Positions 33,501-44,275 of a stretch of 64,000 nucleotides of DNA are shown piece by piece; the first letter of the stretch is position 1; each line of letters opens with the position of its first letter. This DNA is from Quercus robur (taxonomy: Eukaryota; Streptophyta; Magnoliopsida; Fagales; Fagaceae), in contig NC_065539.1 in assembly GCF_932294415.1 (NCBI RefSeq), positions 50,921,501 to 50,985,500 on the forward strand, given 5' to 3'. The position numbers and the translations under genes are program-made. The notes below the pieces were generated by a model. It searched no databases. It had not been told where the DNA came from and saw only the letters and a list, made by a program, of their open reading frames with translations.

Positions 33501-35616
33501 GCGTCCCATAAAGCCCCCTCTATTTGGAACCCGATATTAGAAAAAATTGAAAGAAAGTTAGCAGGTTGGAAGAAGTTGTATTTGTCAAAAGGTGGCAGAT
33601 TGACATTGCTTAAAAGCACACTATCTAGCCTCCCTACTTATTTCTTATCTCTTTTCACCATTCCTACACTTGTGGCGAACAAAATTCAGAAGCTGCAAAG
33701 GGACTTCTTGTGGGGTGACACTAAGACACATTTGTTGGGTTGGGATAAGGTGTGCATGCCTAATGGTGGTTTGGGTATTAGGAAGTTAACCATGTTCAAT
33801 AAAGCCTTACTTGGAAAGTGGCTTTGGCATTTTGGGATCGAGGAGAATAGGCTGTAGTGGAGGGTGGTAGCTTTGAAATTTGGGGAAGAATGGGGGTGAT
33901 GGACCTCTAAGTTGGGAAGGGGTGCTCATGGGTGTGGTCTGTGGAGAAGTATTCGGATGGGATGGGAAATGTTTTGCAAAAATGTCCACTTTAAGGTTGG
34001 GGTGGGGGATAGAGTGAAATTCTAGACAGACAGGTGGTGTGGAGATCTTCCTCTCCAGTTGGCTTTTCCGATCTTGTACACTCTTGCTGCAAAACAAAGA
34101 AGCTTCCGTAGAATCATCTTTGTTGTGCCAAGGAGCGGAGAACAGGAGAACTTGGGATGTTCGCTTCATTCGGGGTCCTAATGATTGGGAGGCAAATGTG
34201 GTGGATGATTTCTTCCGATTCTTGGCATCCAATCTACCCCTTGTAACTGAGGGTGATCGTATGAGATGGAAGTTGACAAAAAAAGGGGATTTTACTATCC
34301 GCTCATTTTATCACAAGTTGCATTGTTCTTCTTCCATTGTCTTTCCATGGAAAGGTATTTGGAAGGTTAAGGCACTCCGGCGTGTCTCTTTCTTTGTTTG
34401 GACAACGGCATGGGATAGGATTCTCACAGGAGATAATTTGAGGCTTAAGGGCTATGACTTTGTTGATTGGTGTATTATGTGTCGGTGTTGTGGGAAGACA
34501 GTGGATCACTTGTTGTTACATTGTGGAAAGGCTTATCAACTATGGTGCTTTGTCTATAGAATCTTTGGGATTTCATGGGTCCCCTCTGGTACGGTGTCAG
34601 ATCTTCTTTTTAGCTGGTGGAATTGGCTGGGGAAGCATTCATCTCACATTTGGAATTTAGTTCGATTGTGTCTGATGTGGTGTATTTGGAGGGAACGCAA
34701 TTGACGAACATTTGAGGATTTGGATAGATCCGATGACCAAATGCTCGCTCTTTTTTTTGGTTCCCTTTTTGATTGGGTTAGGGTTTGGGGACTCACATCT
34801 AGTGATTCTCTCCCGTCCTTCCTTAGCTCTCTTCTTCTTTGTTCTTAGTGTTATTCTTCTTTTATGTTTTTTCTTTTCCTTCTTTTCTTGTACGTTTGAT
34901 ATGCTAGTGCTTCTTTGCATTTAGCAGTTTATTGAATATACATGTTTCTTACCTATCAAAAAAAAAAAAAAAAAAGATTTCTTGTGCATGCTTATTGTCT
35001 TAATCTGGTCCATCCTGCATAATTTGATGGACTGGTTGGATCTTATTGTTATGGAACAGGTTTCCCTTTGGGATGATATTATACCATCTAAAGAACGCGC
35101 AAAGTTTTTGATTCACACCACAAATAAGTATCGCTTTATTGATCAGGTAAGCCTTTGGTATTTAGCACTTTTCATGTGTAGACCAGAACTGTTTTTGATT
35201 CACACCACAAATAAGTATCGCTTTATTGATCAGGTAAGCCTTTGGTATTTAGCACTTTTAATGTGTAGACCAGAACTGTCTGGCCTACGTAACAAGCTTG
35301 TATCCATAGTAGATACATATTTCAGAATTTCATAGTAACTGTGCTTCTCATTTGGTGGTAGTCACTGTGCTTATCTAGCAGGACAGTGAATATAGTCCAA
35401 TTTTATAGTCTGTTTTTAACATAGAAAACCACTGCTTACATTTTACTGAGTATGACTGGTGATCTGTCTTCTTCCTTTTGTTACTCTCAGGGAAGCAATC
35501 TGCAGGGTAAAGAGTTTAACTTGACTCTGCACTGGCATGTCATGCCCAAAACTGGCAAGATGTTTGCTGACAAAATAGTTATGACTGGATACCGTCTGCC
35601 AGAAGAATATAGATAA
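27531..35616 (+). CDS. SPC3: Signal peptidase complex subunit 3 (six exons)
   Basis: The noncatalytic luminal subunit (SPC22/23, SPCS3) of the ER signal peptidase, which removes signal peptides from secreted proteins. Exons: 27531-27656, 27767-27814, 28494-28556, 32193-32246, 35060-35146 and 35491-35616. All are GT-AG and all junctions are in phase 0, giving 167 aa, the length of the Arabidopsis proteins. The start [15 protein letters not shown] begins a single signal anchor (about 12-28). The rest is luminal, with NIS (64-66) and NLT (136-138) glycosylation sites, [18 protein letters not shown] (74-91), and the conserved end [17 protein letters not shown]. The 5' leader contains gggcccagcccaaac (27236-27250), a site II-like motif common in housekeeping promoters. 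Introns 3 and 4 are swollen by a gag-only LTR element and a LINE. The end of exon 5 is duplicated in intron 5. Confidence 0.95.
28008..28240. mobile_element. MITE in SPC3 intron 2
   Basis: Inverted ends gcttaaatgtactgtttgtc and the reverse complement of gggaccaataatgtacttta. The inside repeats motifs such as ttttgagtgattttaatcct versus aggactaaaattgatcactt on opposite strands, which gives a hairpin-like structure. A clear duplication of flanking bases was not resolved. Confidence 0.5.
28852..29263 (+). repeat. 5' LTR of the gag-only element
   Basis: 412 bp, ending ttgtcctgcgtca. It is highly similar by eye to the 3' LTR at 31193-31608, with scattered differences and a few short indels, so the insertion is not brand new. 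Confidence 0.9.
29268..29279 (+). promoter_or_regulatory. Primer binding site (initiator Met-tRNA)
   Basis: TGGTATCAGAGC, the standard complement of the plant initiator Met-tRNA 3' end, four bases after the 5' LTR. Confidence 0.9.
29907..31190 (+). pseudogene. Retrotransposon gag-like protein, broken, with internal duplication
   Basis: The gag-like domain is clearest at 29972-30232: [20 protein letters not shown], then [15 protein letters not shown] and [19 protein letters not shown], the pattern of the plant retrotransposon-gag family. Reading can be pushed upstream to an ATG near 29907 only with an in-frame TGA at about 29954. Downstream, three open pieces (30331-30579, 30634-30879, 30892-31275) are separated by stops, and two of them are copies of one another. 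No zinc knuckle was seen. The capsid-like function is inferred from family only. Confidence 0.72.
30484..30999 (+). repeat. 258-bp tandem duplication inside the gag region
   Basis: Copies are 30484-30741 and 30742-30999. Landmarks caagcaacaccaaag, ggtgaagaaatggtgcc and gatattggaagctaatg recur exactly 258 bp apart with few mismatches. The unit is a multiple of three, so protein sequence repeats too ([22 protein letters not shown]). Confidence 0.92.
31193..31608 (+). repeat. 3' LTR of the gag-only element
   Basis: 416 bp, TGATGCAGGAGACGC to CTGCGTCA, followed by TATGT. See the 5' LTR. Confidence 0.9.
31614..33065. other. Remainder of SPC3 introns 3 and 4; possible SINE near 32365-32455
   Basis: Apart from exon 4 (32193-32246) this is intron. 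At 32365-32455 a stretch with cttgggaccttgcc, a box B-like gcttgaatgtc and ccccttggggcc resembles a tRNA-derived SINE body. Its ends are not defined. Confidence 0.35.
33145..34975 (+). mobile_element. 5'-truncated L1-type LINE in SPC3 intron 4
   Basis: The 3' half of a plant L1 ORF2 in broken frames. RT C-terminal part at about 33145-33857: [16 protein letters not shown], the YADD-box equivalent [31 protein letters not shown] and [18 protein letters not shown]. Then a frame break, and the zinc-binding RT-associated domain at about 34261-34560 ([45 protein letters not shown]). An 18-base A tail ends the element at 34958-34975. It lies in the same orientation as the host gene. A candidate flanking repeat (gattctttgtacactgc near 33010 versus gatttcttgtgcatgc at 34976) is weak, so the 5' boundary is uncertain. 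Confidence 0.88.
35104..35277 (+). repeat. 87-bp tandem duplication of SPC3 exon 5 end plus splice donor
   Basis: Unit 35104-35190 is repeated at 35191-35277 with a single mismatch (ttcatg versus ttaatg). The unit covers the last 43 bases of exon 5, the GTAAGC donor, and the first 44 bases of intron 5. The period is a multiple of three and the frame stays open through both copies, so the second donor (35234) is usable in frame. Confidence 0.93.
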
Positions 35617-36634
35617 GGATGTCTCTCTTGGATTTTAATGCAACTATAATCTTTGTTACAATGAGGGGTATTTGAGTTTGGATTGTCTCAAAAATGAACG
35701 GAGGACCCTGAAATTAGTGAAATTTTGTTATGAAGGATTCAGTTTCCTTGTATGATGATCATCAAGTAGTTCTTTATCATGAAAGGCTGCTACTAGTGAA
35801 TGGTCTATAATCTTGAGGGTCTAATGGATCTATTTTTATGCTGCATTTTGATTTAAGGATTTAAAATTAAGTGATGTGAAGAATAATTTCTTGATATGAA
35901 TTTGAACAACACATGATAGATTTAAGCTTAAAATGGTTTTACTCCAACAAAATTACTTGTTATAATTTTTTGTTTTTTGCAAAGATAGTTGTTATGAATT
36001 TGCCATGACATGTTAATTCTAATTAATTCAAATCTATGTATTAATAAGATTTTAATCCATACATTAACTTCATCAATTTTATATAATAAAAAAATGTATC
36101 CAAATCCTCCTCTAAAAAAAACGGTCGAATTCAAATTGCAATTTGTGCCATTATGGCTTTATTCCATTGGAGAGTCTCCTAGATGATGTGGTTTTACATG
36201 TTTCTGCCACATGTATGATGTATTCACCCCCATTTGAGAGGGCAGATACATGTAATGGAATGTAATGAAAACACAATAGATTTTCCTCTCCTGGACACCA
36301 GTGCTGTGCTAGTAGCCTAGTAAGTGTCAAAACCATGGATGACAAATCTATTCCATGGCTAAAGATTAAAGATGGATCATTATTGAAAGGGTGTGATGGG
36401 GCCTCCCTGTTATCAATTTGACAAACAACCCTTCAGTACCATATATCCCACTTGATTTCATGGATATATGATTTATCAGATTCCAAAATAAAAATCTAAT
36501 TCGCATAAAGTAAAATTTCACATCCCAATCAAGCATCCAATTGAATTGAACACAACACAAGATTCTGATTCATCATAAGTGCAAGAAGTCCATGATTCCC
36601 ACATCAAAAAAAAATAACCAACTGGGCAAGTAAA

Positions 36635-36670
<36 letters not shown>

Positions 36671-36970
36671 CCTTGTTTTGTATAAGTATCTCCTCCTCTT
36701 ATTTATCGCAGTTGTAGTTCCAAAAATGATCATGTTTAAGGTAAGCTAAAAGTTTTTATTTTATCATAACCATAGCTCTCATCTCAATGACAATGATTTG
36801 TTACATTCAAACAATGAGCAATTATATATTTGAAAAGATAAATTTTCCTGAAGAAACGAGGCAGATATTGGAACATACGTAAGCCTCGCATTATGCTCCA
36901 AACAAAGAGGATTAAGCTCCAAACAAAGAGGCAGACAAGCCATCCACTCTCCTCCAATCCAAACATCTTG
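35617..36970. other. 3' region of SPC3 and intergenic DNA, no gene
   Basis: AT-rich, with a (CT)n microsatellite at about 36639-36667. Short frames only. Confidence 0.6.
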
Positions 36971-36977
36971 GGTGTGC

Positions 36978-36985
36978 TATAAATA
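36978..36985 (+). promoter_or_regulatory. Orphan TATA box
   Basis: TATAAATA within gtgctataaatagccc. A CT-rich leader-like stretch (37046-37070) follows at the right distance for a plant core promoter, but no protein-coding start or frame of note lies downstream within 2 kb. It could be the promoter of a non-coding transcript or of a lost gene. Confidence 0.35.
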
Positions 36986-37079
36986 GCCCAACAAGATCCC
37001 TTTACCTGGCTCCTTAACCTGCTTTTATTTTATATACAGTCACTGATCTCTCTCTCCCTCTCTCTCTAAAAACAATACA

Positions 37080-38959
37080 TTCAAATCAAGAAGGAACCTC
37101 CTAAGTCCAACCAAAACCGCCCCCCCAAGAAAAAAAAAATGTGACATACAAGCTAGATAGATTGTGCCAGGATTGGGACATATTGAATTTAATCAATATT
37201 TCTAATGGATATAACGTACGTGTAATGATGTTTATAGCGGTCCCATTATGTTAACCTATGGTATGACAAACACATTTGGGACCAACTGGTTTGTAGTGAA
37301 AGTATCTAGCACATTGCTATCTCGTATGTTGTTCTCATTTGGAAAATACCCCAAGGTCAAAGTAAATGGAAGAAATTGAGGCTAAACTTTGCCTCAACAA
37401 AATATTAAAAACTTAAAATTTTTTCATAGGTCTTAATCGTTGGTGGTAGTGGGTTTGCTAAGTCTCTTTAGGCCTCTTATCTTTGGTGGAATCGTTCTCA
37501 CTTGTCAAATCCAACTTTCTTTTGTTTGGATTTTTGGCATCTTTACACATTGCCCGTTGCATCGGGTCCCCATCCAGGACCAACAAGTACCACCAACCAT
37601 TCCACTTCTTTTCTTTTTGTGTCTTTCATATTTTCTTTTCATTTCTAGCCTTTTCAAACTCAGATTTTAATGCATGGTTTTATCCTTTCACAATTATTGC
37701 TGATGAGATTATTGTGCCTTGTTATGCTGGATCAATTTGAGGGTCCGTGATTTTCGACTCTCAAGCCTCGGCTGAGCAGTATTTACTATCAACAGTCACA
37801 TCCAGTTAAAAATTGATCCATGACCGGAATCTCAAAATGAACCACAGCCTTTTGATTTTTCCTACCAAAGGGCCTTTGTAAAAACATATTCAAAAAGAGG
37901 GCTGACAAGACAGAGCAACCCTTTTTCTTCAAAAATCATCCATTTCTCCGGTAAGTTTGTGGACGCTTATTAAAAATAAAAATAAAAATAATGATTGATT
38001 TTATAAAAGTAATTCTCGTCTCTCACAATTTATTGTTGATAACTTGAACAAGTTGTAACGAAAATTATATCCCTAAATTTATTGTATTAGTTAACATATT
38101 TTAGTACGATAATCCACCTCTAATTATAAGTGGGTCTAGAGCACTCATGTATGAGATTGAAAGGAATATTACACCTAGTTTATAAACATTTTCTCATATA
38201 TAAAAAAATACAACAATAAGTATATAAGTAGTCATTTCTTTAGGATTAAATTGTAGTTTTGTCCTTTTAAATTTACAGTTTTATTTATTTATTTTTGTCA
38301 TGTAGTTTAAATTTTTTTAATTCCTCATATTTGAGATTATTTTCAAAATATTCCTCTTGTCCATCACTGTGAGTAGGGTTATTCAATCTTCACCTGGCAT
38401 CGATTAACACCAACCTCTCTGCACCAAACCGACCTGCAGGTTAGCAACTAATGGAAGCACAACATGTATGAGATGCTTGCTACATGTCAAATGCTACTAC
38501 ATCTTTAAAATAATAGTTTTTTATTTCATTTTCTCCCCAATTCCCATGCACCTAGAGAAAGAGAGACAGAAATTTGGCATACTACCAGCAAGAGCAGGCA
38601 TATACGCAACATAGGATTGGGCTTTTTCAGCATGATCAAATGATTACGACTATGAATCTAATCTAGTTTTAACATGCAACTTATGCAAGTACTCAATTTG
38701 GCTTTCTTCTCTCGTAGAAAAATGCAAAAAAGTACTTCCAATTGTTTATGGATTATGTTATGTTGTTAATAAATAATAAGTGCCTTCGGAGAAATTGTTA
38801 ATAAATTGTTTTAGGAAAATTTTAACACAATTTTTATGGAAAATAAAAAATAAAAAAAGCAATTAAAAATTAATTATTTTTTTCTTTTCCCAAAACAAGT
38901 TTCTAAAAATACTTCCTAAACTAATATTCTTATAGCATTCATTAACTTTTCTCCTTCTT

Positions 38960-39002
<43 letters not shown>

Positions 39003-39201
39003 CTTACAAACTAATATGCTAATTCATGTGATGGGACATATCAACAAAATAATAAATAAATTTCTTAACAATTTTTTTTTTTTTTGTGTGTGTTGAAGGT
39101 TGACACATTGGTTTTTTTTAAGGATATGTAATAAAATTAATGCTAACCTAGTATCATTCCCTCTCTTGTATTATATAACTATTCTGTAGATGACTAGCAT
39201 T
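37080..39201. other. Intergenic, no gene; AT microsatellite
   Basis: Short frames around 37440-37740 have no recognisable domain. An (AT)n tract sits at about 38960-39000. Poly-T near 39070-39084. Confidence 0.55.
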
Positions 39202-39206
39202 ATTCT

Positions 39207-39959
39207 TGTATGGGTCAGAAATCCGACAGCTCAAAAAGGAATTGGGCTTGGATCAAGGTCTACCACAATTAATTTATAGAGATGGGAATCCAGACCAATA
39301 GTTGAACCTTTTTATAATAATTCTTATTTAAACATAAAAATATGACAAGAGATTTGTAAATTTAGTTATCTTATCTTCTTTGGAATGGCCAAAGAACCTT
39401 TTACACTTAGGAAAATACAAGTATGAATATTCTTTTCTCTCAATTTAATAATCTTACTCGCTTTTATCTCCCCTCCGATCCTTGTTTCCTAGGGATCTCT
39501 TCCCTTTTATAGTAGTCCTGCTTTGATCCTAACCATCCATTTGGAGGATTGTTGATTCTTCATCAAGGATACTTGTCTCATCCTTCCTTTTAAAGCCATG
39601 CTGAGTAAGTAATAGGCTATGTTGGCACTGTTCAAGTGTCATTCAGTCATTAATGTGATTGGCCTGATTAGTGCAGTGCACTTAATGCAGAGGTAATGAC
39701 AGCTTTTCAGGGAAGTTTCCCCCTCTTCTTATCCACAATGGTTGTTGCTTCCTTCTTCAAATTAGCACCCTTGGCTTTATGCGAGCTCCTTCCCAATCTC
39801 TTCGAATTGTCTTTGTCCGAGAACCTTCCTCAGGCTAGACACTCTTCGGAAATATCTTCTTCTTCATGGTCAGATCGGGACCACTTGTGTTTGGTGAAGG
39901 TTAGGCCTTTGGACTCCTTGGATCACACCCAATGAGACTAATCTTTCTAGCCTCCCACA
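39207..39959 (-). mobile_element. Solo LTR, 753 bp
   Basis: TGTATGGGTCAG at the left end, CTCCCACA at the right end, and the 5-bp duplication ATTCT at 39202-39206 and 39960-39964. On the minus strand a ctataaaaggg TATA-like motif (about 39505-39515) suggests transcription from right to left. No internal domain is attached. Confidence 0.8.
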
Positions 39960-39964
39960 ATTCT

Positions 39965-41178
39965 CCTACAATGAAAATAGATTAAAAATCATATATAAAC
40001 TGAATAAAATATTTTGATGACATTATTGAAAATTAACAATAAATAGATATTAAATATAAAAGAATAAATATTACTTTAACTTAAATAATGAAATTTGGAT
40101 GAAAAATGTTCCTCCAGACATTTTCAATATTATGCTAGCTGATTTACCGACCAATTGAATAAAGTTAAGTTGAAAGATTTTTATAAATAAATAAATAAAA
40201 TAAAAATAAAAATAAAAAAACCTTACATAATGAAGGCAAATAGTATGAGTTCGGGTTTCTATCAAAACTAAGAATTATATATATTATTAAAATAGTTTAA
40301 AATAAATAATAAAAGTTCTTTAAATTACATACTAAAAACACTTAGTAATAGAATTTTGATTACAGTAGTATTTCCAAAATTTACTAAAATTTTGTTGATA
40401 TAATAGCAGGGCATGTTAATGATTCTAATATACTTCAAAGGTTATCTTGAACCACAAAGCACAAGAACAAGATATAAAACTTAATCATGTCTAGGGGAAC
40501 CCGGCCAAAACGTCACCATGTAGCAGATTGCTTAGTTAAATCCGTAGAATTATTGGTGAAGACGTTGAATGTTCACCATTTATTACTCACCATATTTATT
40601 GTTAATTAGTCTCTACTCTCTCTCTCTCTCTCTCTAGATTTCTTCTCTACCTAAAAACTCAACACGTAAATAATATAGTGCTAATAAATGTGTCACAAAT
40701 TGTGTCAGCAATCAGCGTACGAAGAAATGCTCTCTTGCTCATTTTTTATTCAATAAATAAAGAAATGCTTCTAAGTTATTTGCACAACTTTTCTATATAA
40801 AAGAATATATATATATATATATATATATTAATTACTTTTTTATGTTTACATTATACTTGCAATGTAAACTTAATACAAGTAGACATACAAAAAATGATTG
40901 TACAATTTTTTGAAAATATATATAATATTGGCCATCTTTTGCAAGTTTACAATCTAAATTTGTACAATAAATAAATAAATATATATATGTTTATTTATAT
41001 AATATATCCTTCAGTGTGCCATCAATTTCAGTTCATTAATTTGTTGGTCCTTTTAGCTGAATTTTTATACTTTCGATTTTGTTATCAATTTATCGTGCCG
41101 TTTGGTTCACGACGTCTTAATTTCAATATTTTAGACATTTTAATTTTTTTTTTTTTAAGTACCAGACTTTTTAAGATT
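39965..41178. other. Intergenic, no gene
   Basis: AT-rich with (TAAA)n-type stretches near 40185-40215, (CT)n at 40614-40635 and (AT)n at about 40806-40830. Confidence 0.6.
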
Positions 41179-41183
41179 CTTAT

Positions 41184-42122
41184 TGTTAAATATTAGCATT
41201 CATACACCATGTTGAATATGCCAGTATAGATGCGGAAGCGAAAGCATAAAGTATAAAACACAATAACACACGAGAGTTACGTGGTTTAGCCTAACGGTCT
41301 ACATTCACGGAGGAAACCCTAAAGGGCTACATCAATAATATATTAAAATGTAGTACAAATCTTGTGTTACAATAAATTATAACATGTGTATATATAGTAG
41401 ATTAAACCCTAGACTAATAGATTTCTAGTACAAGTAGGAGACTTAGCTTGCACACAAAATAGAATTAGGCTTGGGCCTATGCTAATGGGTTAATATATCT
41501 CTAACACTCCCTCTCAAACTCAAGATGGAAGCTTGATGAAATCTTGAGATTTGATAAGGTTGAGAAAATCCCTTGAATAAAGTTTGGCTCTGTGACGGTA
41601 GTTTGAGGAAGGTAATGGTCTTGCAGTGTTGATGCGACTTTTAACGATGGCTTGACTATACCAGAGAGTTTTGACGGCAGCAGTAGGAAGCCAAAGAAGA
41701 TAAACGCAGCAAAGAAAAACACTGAGGAAGACAAAAATTGCTCTTAAATATACCGTAAAGACAGAAAATCATGGTCACAGGAAGGTGGATCTGATACCAT
41801 GTTAAATATTAGCATTCATACACCATGTTGAATATGTTAGTATAGATGCGGAAGCGAAAGCATAAAGTATAAAACATAATAACACACGAGAGTTACGTGG
41901 TTCAGCCTAACAGCCTACATCCACGGAGCAAACCCTAAAGGGCTATATCAATAATATATTAAAGTGTAGTACAAATCTTGTGTTACAATGAATTATAACA
42001 TGTGTATATATGGTAGACTAAACCCTAGACTAATAGACTTCTAGTACAAGTAGGAAACTTGGCTTGCACACAAAGTAGAATTAGGCTTGGGCTTATGCTA
42101 ATGGGCTAATATATCTCTAACA
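41184..42122 (-). mobile_element. TRIM (terminal-repeat retrotransposon in miniature), 939 bp
   Basis: Two 323-bp terminal repeats (41184-41506 and 41800-42122), both TGTTA...TAACA. The 5-bp duplication CTTAT is at 41179-41183 and 42123-42127. On the minus strand the right LTR is the 5' one. It is followed directly by a Met-tRNA-type primer site, TGGTATCAGATCC (41799 down to 41787). The other end of the 293-bp interior is a purine tract (minus strand, gagtttgagagggag). No protein is encoded, although the interior shows an open minus-strand frame (41501-41734). Confidence 0.93.
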
Positions 42123-42127
42123 CTTAT

Positions 42128-43310
42128 CTTATTAATCTCTGACTAGCGGGAATTACCCAAGGCATTCCTATTTTTACAATGGATTTCTATGGAAAAATGG
42201 ATTTTTATTTATTTATTTATACGGATTCCATGACTTTGTGAATTTTTTATTTTTTATAAAATAATTATACCCTAATTTATTTTGTTTGACTAAAAAAGTA
42301 TAATTATTTTCTCACCTTGTCAATCTTTATTTCCTCTCTGTATTGTAATTACAACACAAATAATTTCTATAAGATTCTTGAGAACTAGCTGAAAACTACT
42401 CATGTATCGCATTCTTGAAAATCTTATTCAAGTACTAATCATTAATCAAAGGAAATTAAGTAGGCATTGGGCTAGACTTATGTTGTGGAGAATTTATTTG
42501 CTTAAGACTGAAGTAAAACAACAGTTTTAAGCTGACTTTAAGCACATAAGTTAACTTATTTGTTTAAACTTTAAAATCATTTTCTACCTTGCCTTTAAAC
42601 AAACAAATTATCAAAGTATAAGCTAACCAAATTCACTCTAAGCATCATTATATTATTTGGACATACAGACCACACCCCAAATAGAGATTAATATATCATA
42701 AATCTAAAACTGTTCCATAACAAATTGGTGTCATACTTGACTTGTTTAAATGGCGAGTTGGGGTGAATCAACTTATGGGTAACACTAGTAGACATATTTT
42801 AAGGGTTTTTTTTTTTTTTTTCTAATTTTGTGTAATTGTATTAGGAATTTGAAGTTGACACAGTGTATTTAAAAATTAAAAGAGTCAAAACTTCTTCTTT
42901 TTTTAAGAGGAAGATAAGTTTGGAAGAGTCTAATTAAACTTAACCAAAAGCTACATATAAAGTTGGATGTTCTCTTTCGAAAAAAAGAAAAGAATTACAA
43001 TTTTTTTTTTTTTTTGAGTTCTATTTAATTGCAGGCAATCTCTTGAAAATTCCTACAAAATAATATATAATCCATGTAATTTATTTACCCATTTTTATTG
43101 TATAATAAAGTTATATTAAATTATATATTTAAAATGAAAATATTAACAAAATTAATCTCCAACTTAAGATGCAATTCTTAAATATGAATATTTCTAGTAG
43201 ATTAATGTTCAATTTATACTAAATATTTACTTCTTTTTCTTTACTTTTTTTTTTTCAAGAAACTTATTTTTCTTTACCTAACACAGAATATTTTACTCAA
43301 AAAAGTTTCA
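42128..43310. other. Intergenic, no gene
   Basis: AT-rich with several poly-T tracts (42808-42822, 42998-43016). No supported frame. Confidence 0.6.
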
Positions 43311-43319
43311 TACATTAAA

Positions 43320-44266
43320 AGCAAAAATGCAAAATTGACCCTCTAACTTTTAGCTTTTGTCATTCCAATCCTCTAACTTTCAACTTTGTCATTTTAGTCC
43401 TCTAAGTTTCAATTTTTGTTAATGTAGTCTTCTATTAGAACTCAATTATCTTTTTCCATTAAGTAACCCTTTAACTTTCAGCTCTTTTTTTTTTTTTAAT
43501 AATAATTTTCATAATTAAAAGGAAAAAAAAAAAAAAAAAAAAGCAAGTAAGGGGAATGACGTTGTTCCCCTTACCTGTGAAATCAAAACCTTGAACATGT
43601 TGGAGAAGTCCAATTCATGAGCCTACATCTGAGTCCCAAATGAAACGTAGCCAACAAGGGTGTTCTCTGGCAACAAGCCAATGGCACGCCGCACGCCTCA
43701 AAGCCGATTTGACATAGCCCATCTCCTCCTCGATCATGCAAGTATCGAGCACGAAAACGAAAACCGGTTTTGCAGCGAAGATGAAGACGACGCAAGCGTA
43801 AGGGTTGAGAACAAAGGCACAGGTTTTGCAGCGAAGCAGAGCGTAGGGGAGCGTGAGGATGTCAGGGTGAGGGCGGATTGGAGAAATGGAGGCAGTGAGT
43901 GGGATTACGCACTTGCTCGCTTCAACCTTCGTTCATGTCCACACGTTCCAACTCATTCGAACTCCGTCGATTCCCTTTGGATTTGCGTTCGCCATTTTCG
44001 ATATGTTTTCCGACATGTTTTTTTCTTTTTCTTTTTTACAGCTTTTTTTTTTTTTTTTTTAGTTTTCTTTTAACTATGAAAATTATTATTAAAAAAAGGT
44101 CAAAATGGTGTAGTTTTGATCACTTAACGGAAAAAGATAACTAAGTTCTAACGAAAGACTACATTGACAAAAATTGATACTTAAAGGACTAAAATGACAA
44201 AATTGAAAGTTAGAAAACCGAAATGACAAAACTTGAAAGTTAGAGAGTCAGTTTTGCATTTTTACC
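43320..44266. mobile_element. Mutator-like element carrying a SEC23 fragment (Pack-MULE-like)
   Basis: Long inverted repeats of about 200 bp: 43320-43525 matches the reverse complement of about 44060-44266 (ends AGCAAAAATGCAAAATTGAC and GTCAGTTTTGCATTTTTACC). A 9-bp duplication with one mismatch flanks it, TACATTAAA (43311-43319) and TATATTAAA (44267-44275). These are the marks of a MULE. The interior carries a reversed piece of a host SEC23 gene. Confidence 0.9.
43577..43995 (-). pseudogene. SEC23: Captured SEC23 N-terminal fragment
   Basis: SEC23 is the COPII-coat GTPase-activating subunit for SAR1. The minus strand starts at an ATG (43995) with MANANPKGIDGVRMSWNVW. A TGA stop follows, then [20 protein letters not shown] and [14 protein letters not shown], the family's opening and zinc-finger start. 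About 50 residues are then missing. It resumes with [20 protein letters not shown] (trunk-domain start), a frameshift near 43690, then [19 protein letters not shown], a TAG stop, and [12 protein letters not shown]. It ends at a splice-donor-like CAG|GTAAGG at about 43576, so the capture was from genomic DNA, including an exon-intron border. Not functional as SEC23. The opposite strand is open over 43660-44073, probably by chance. Confidence 0.93.
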
Positions 44267-44275
44267 TATATTAAA

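Noticed and set aside
37440-37740. Two overlapping plus-strand frames with hydrophobic stretches
   Set aside because: T-rich sequence makes chance Phe/Leu-rich frames common; no domain, splice pattern or codon bias.
43660-44073. A 137-codon plus-strand frame
   Set aside because: It is antisense to the captured SEC23 fragment, which explains its coding-like composition.
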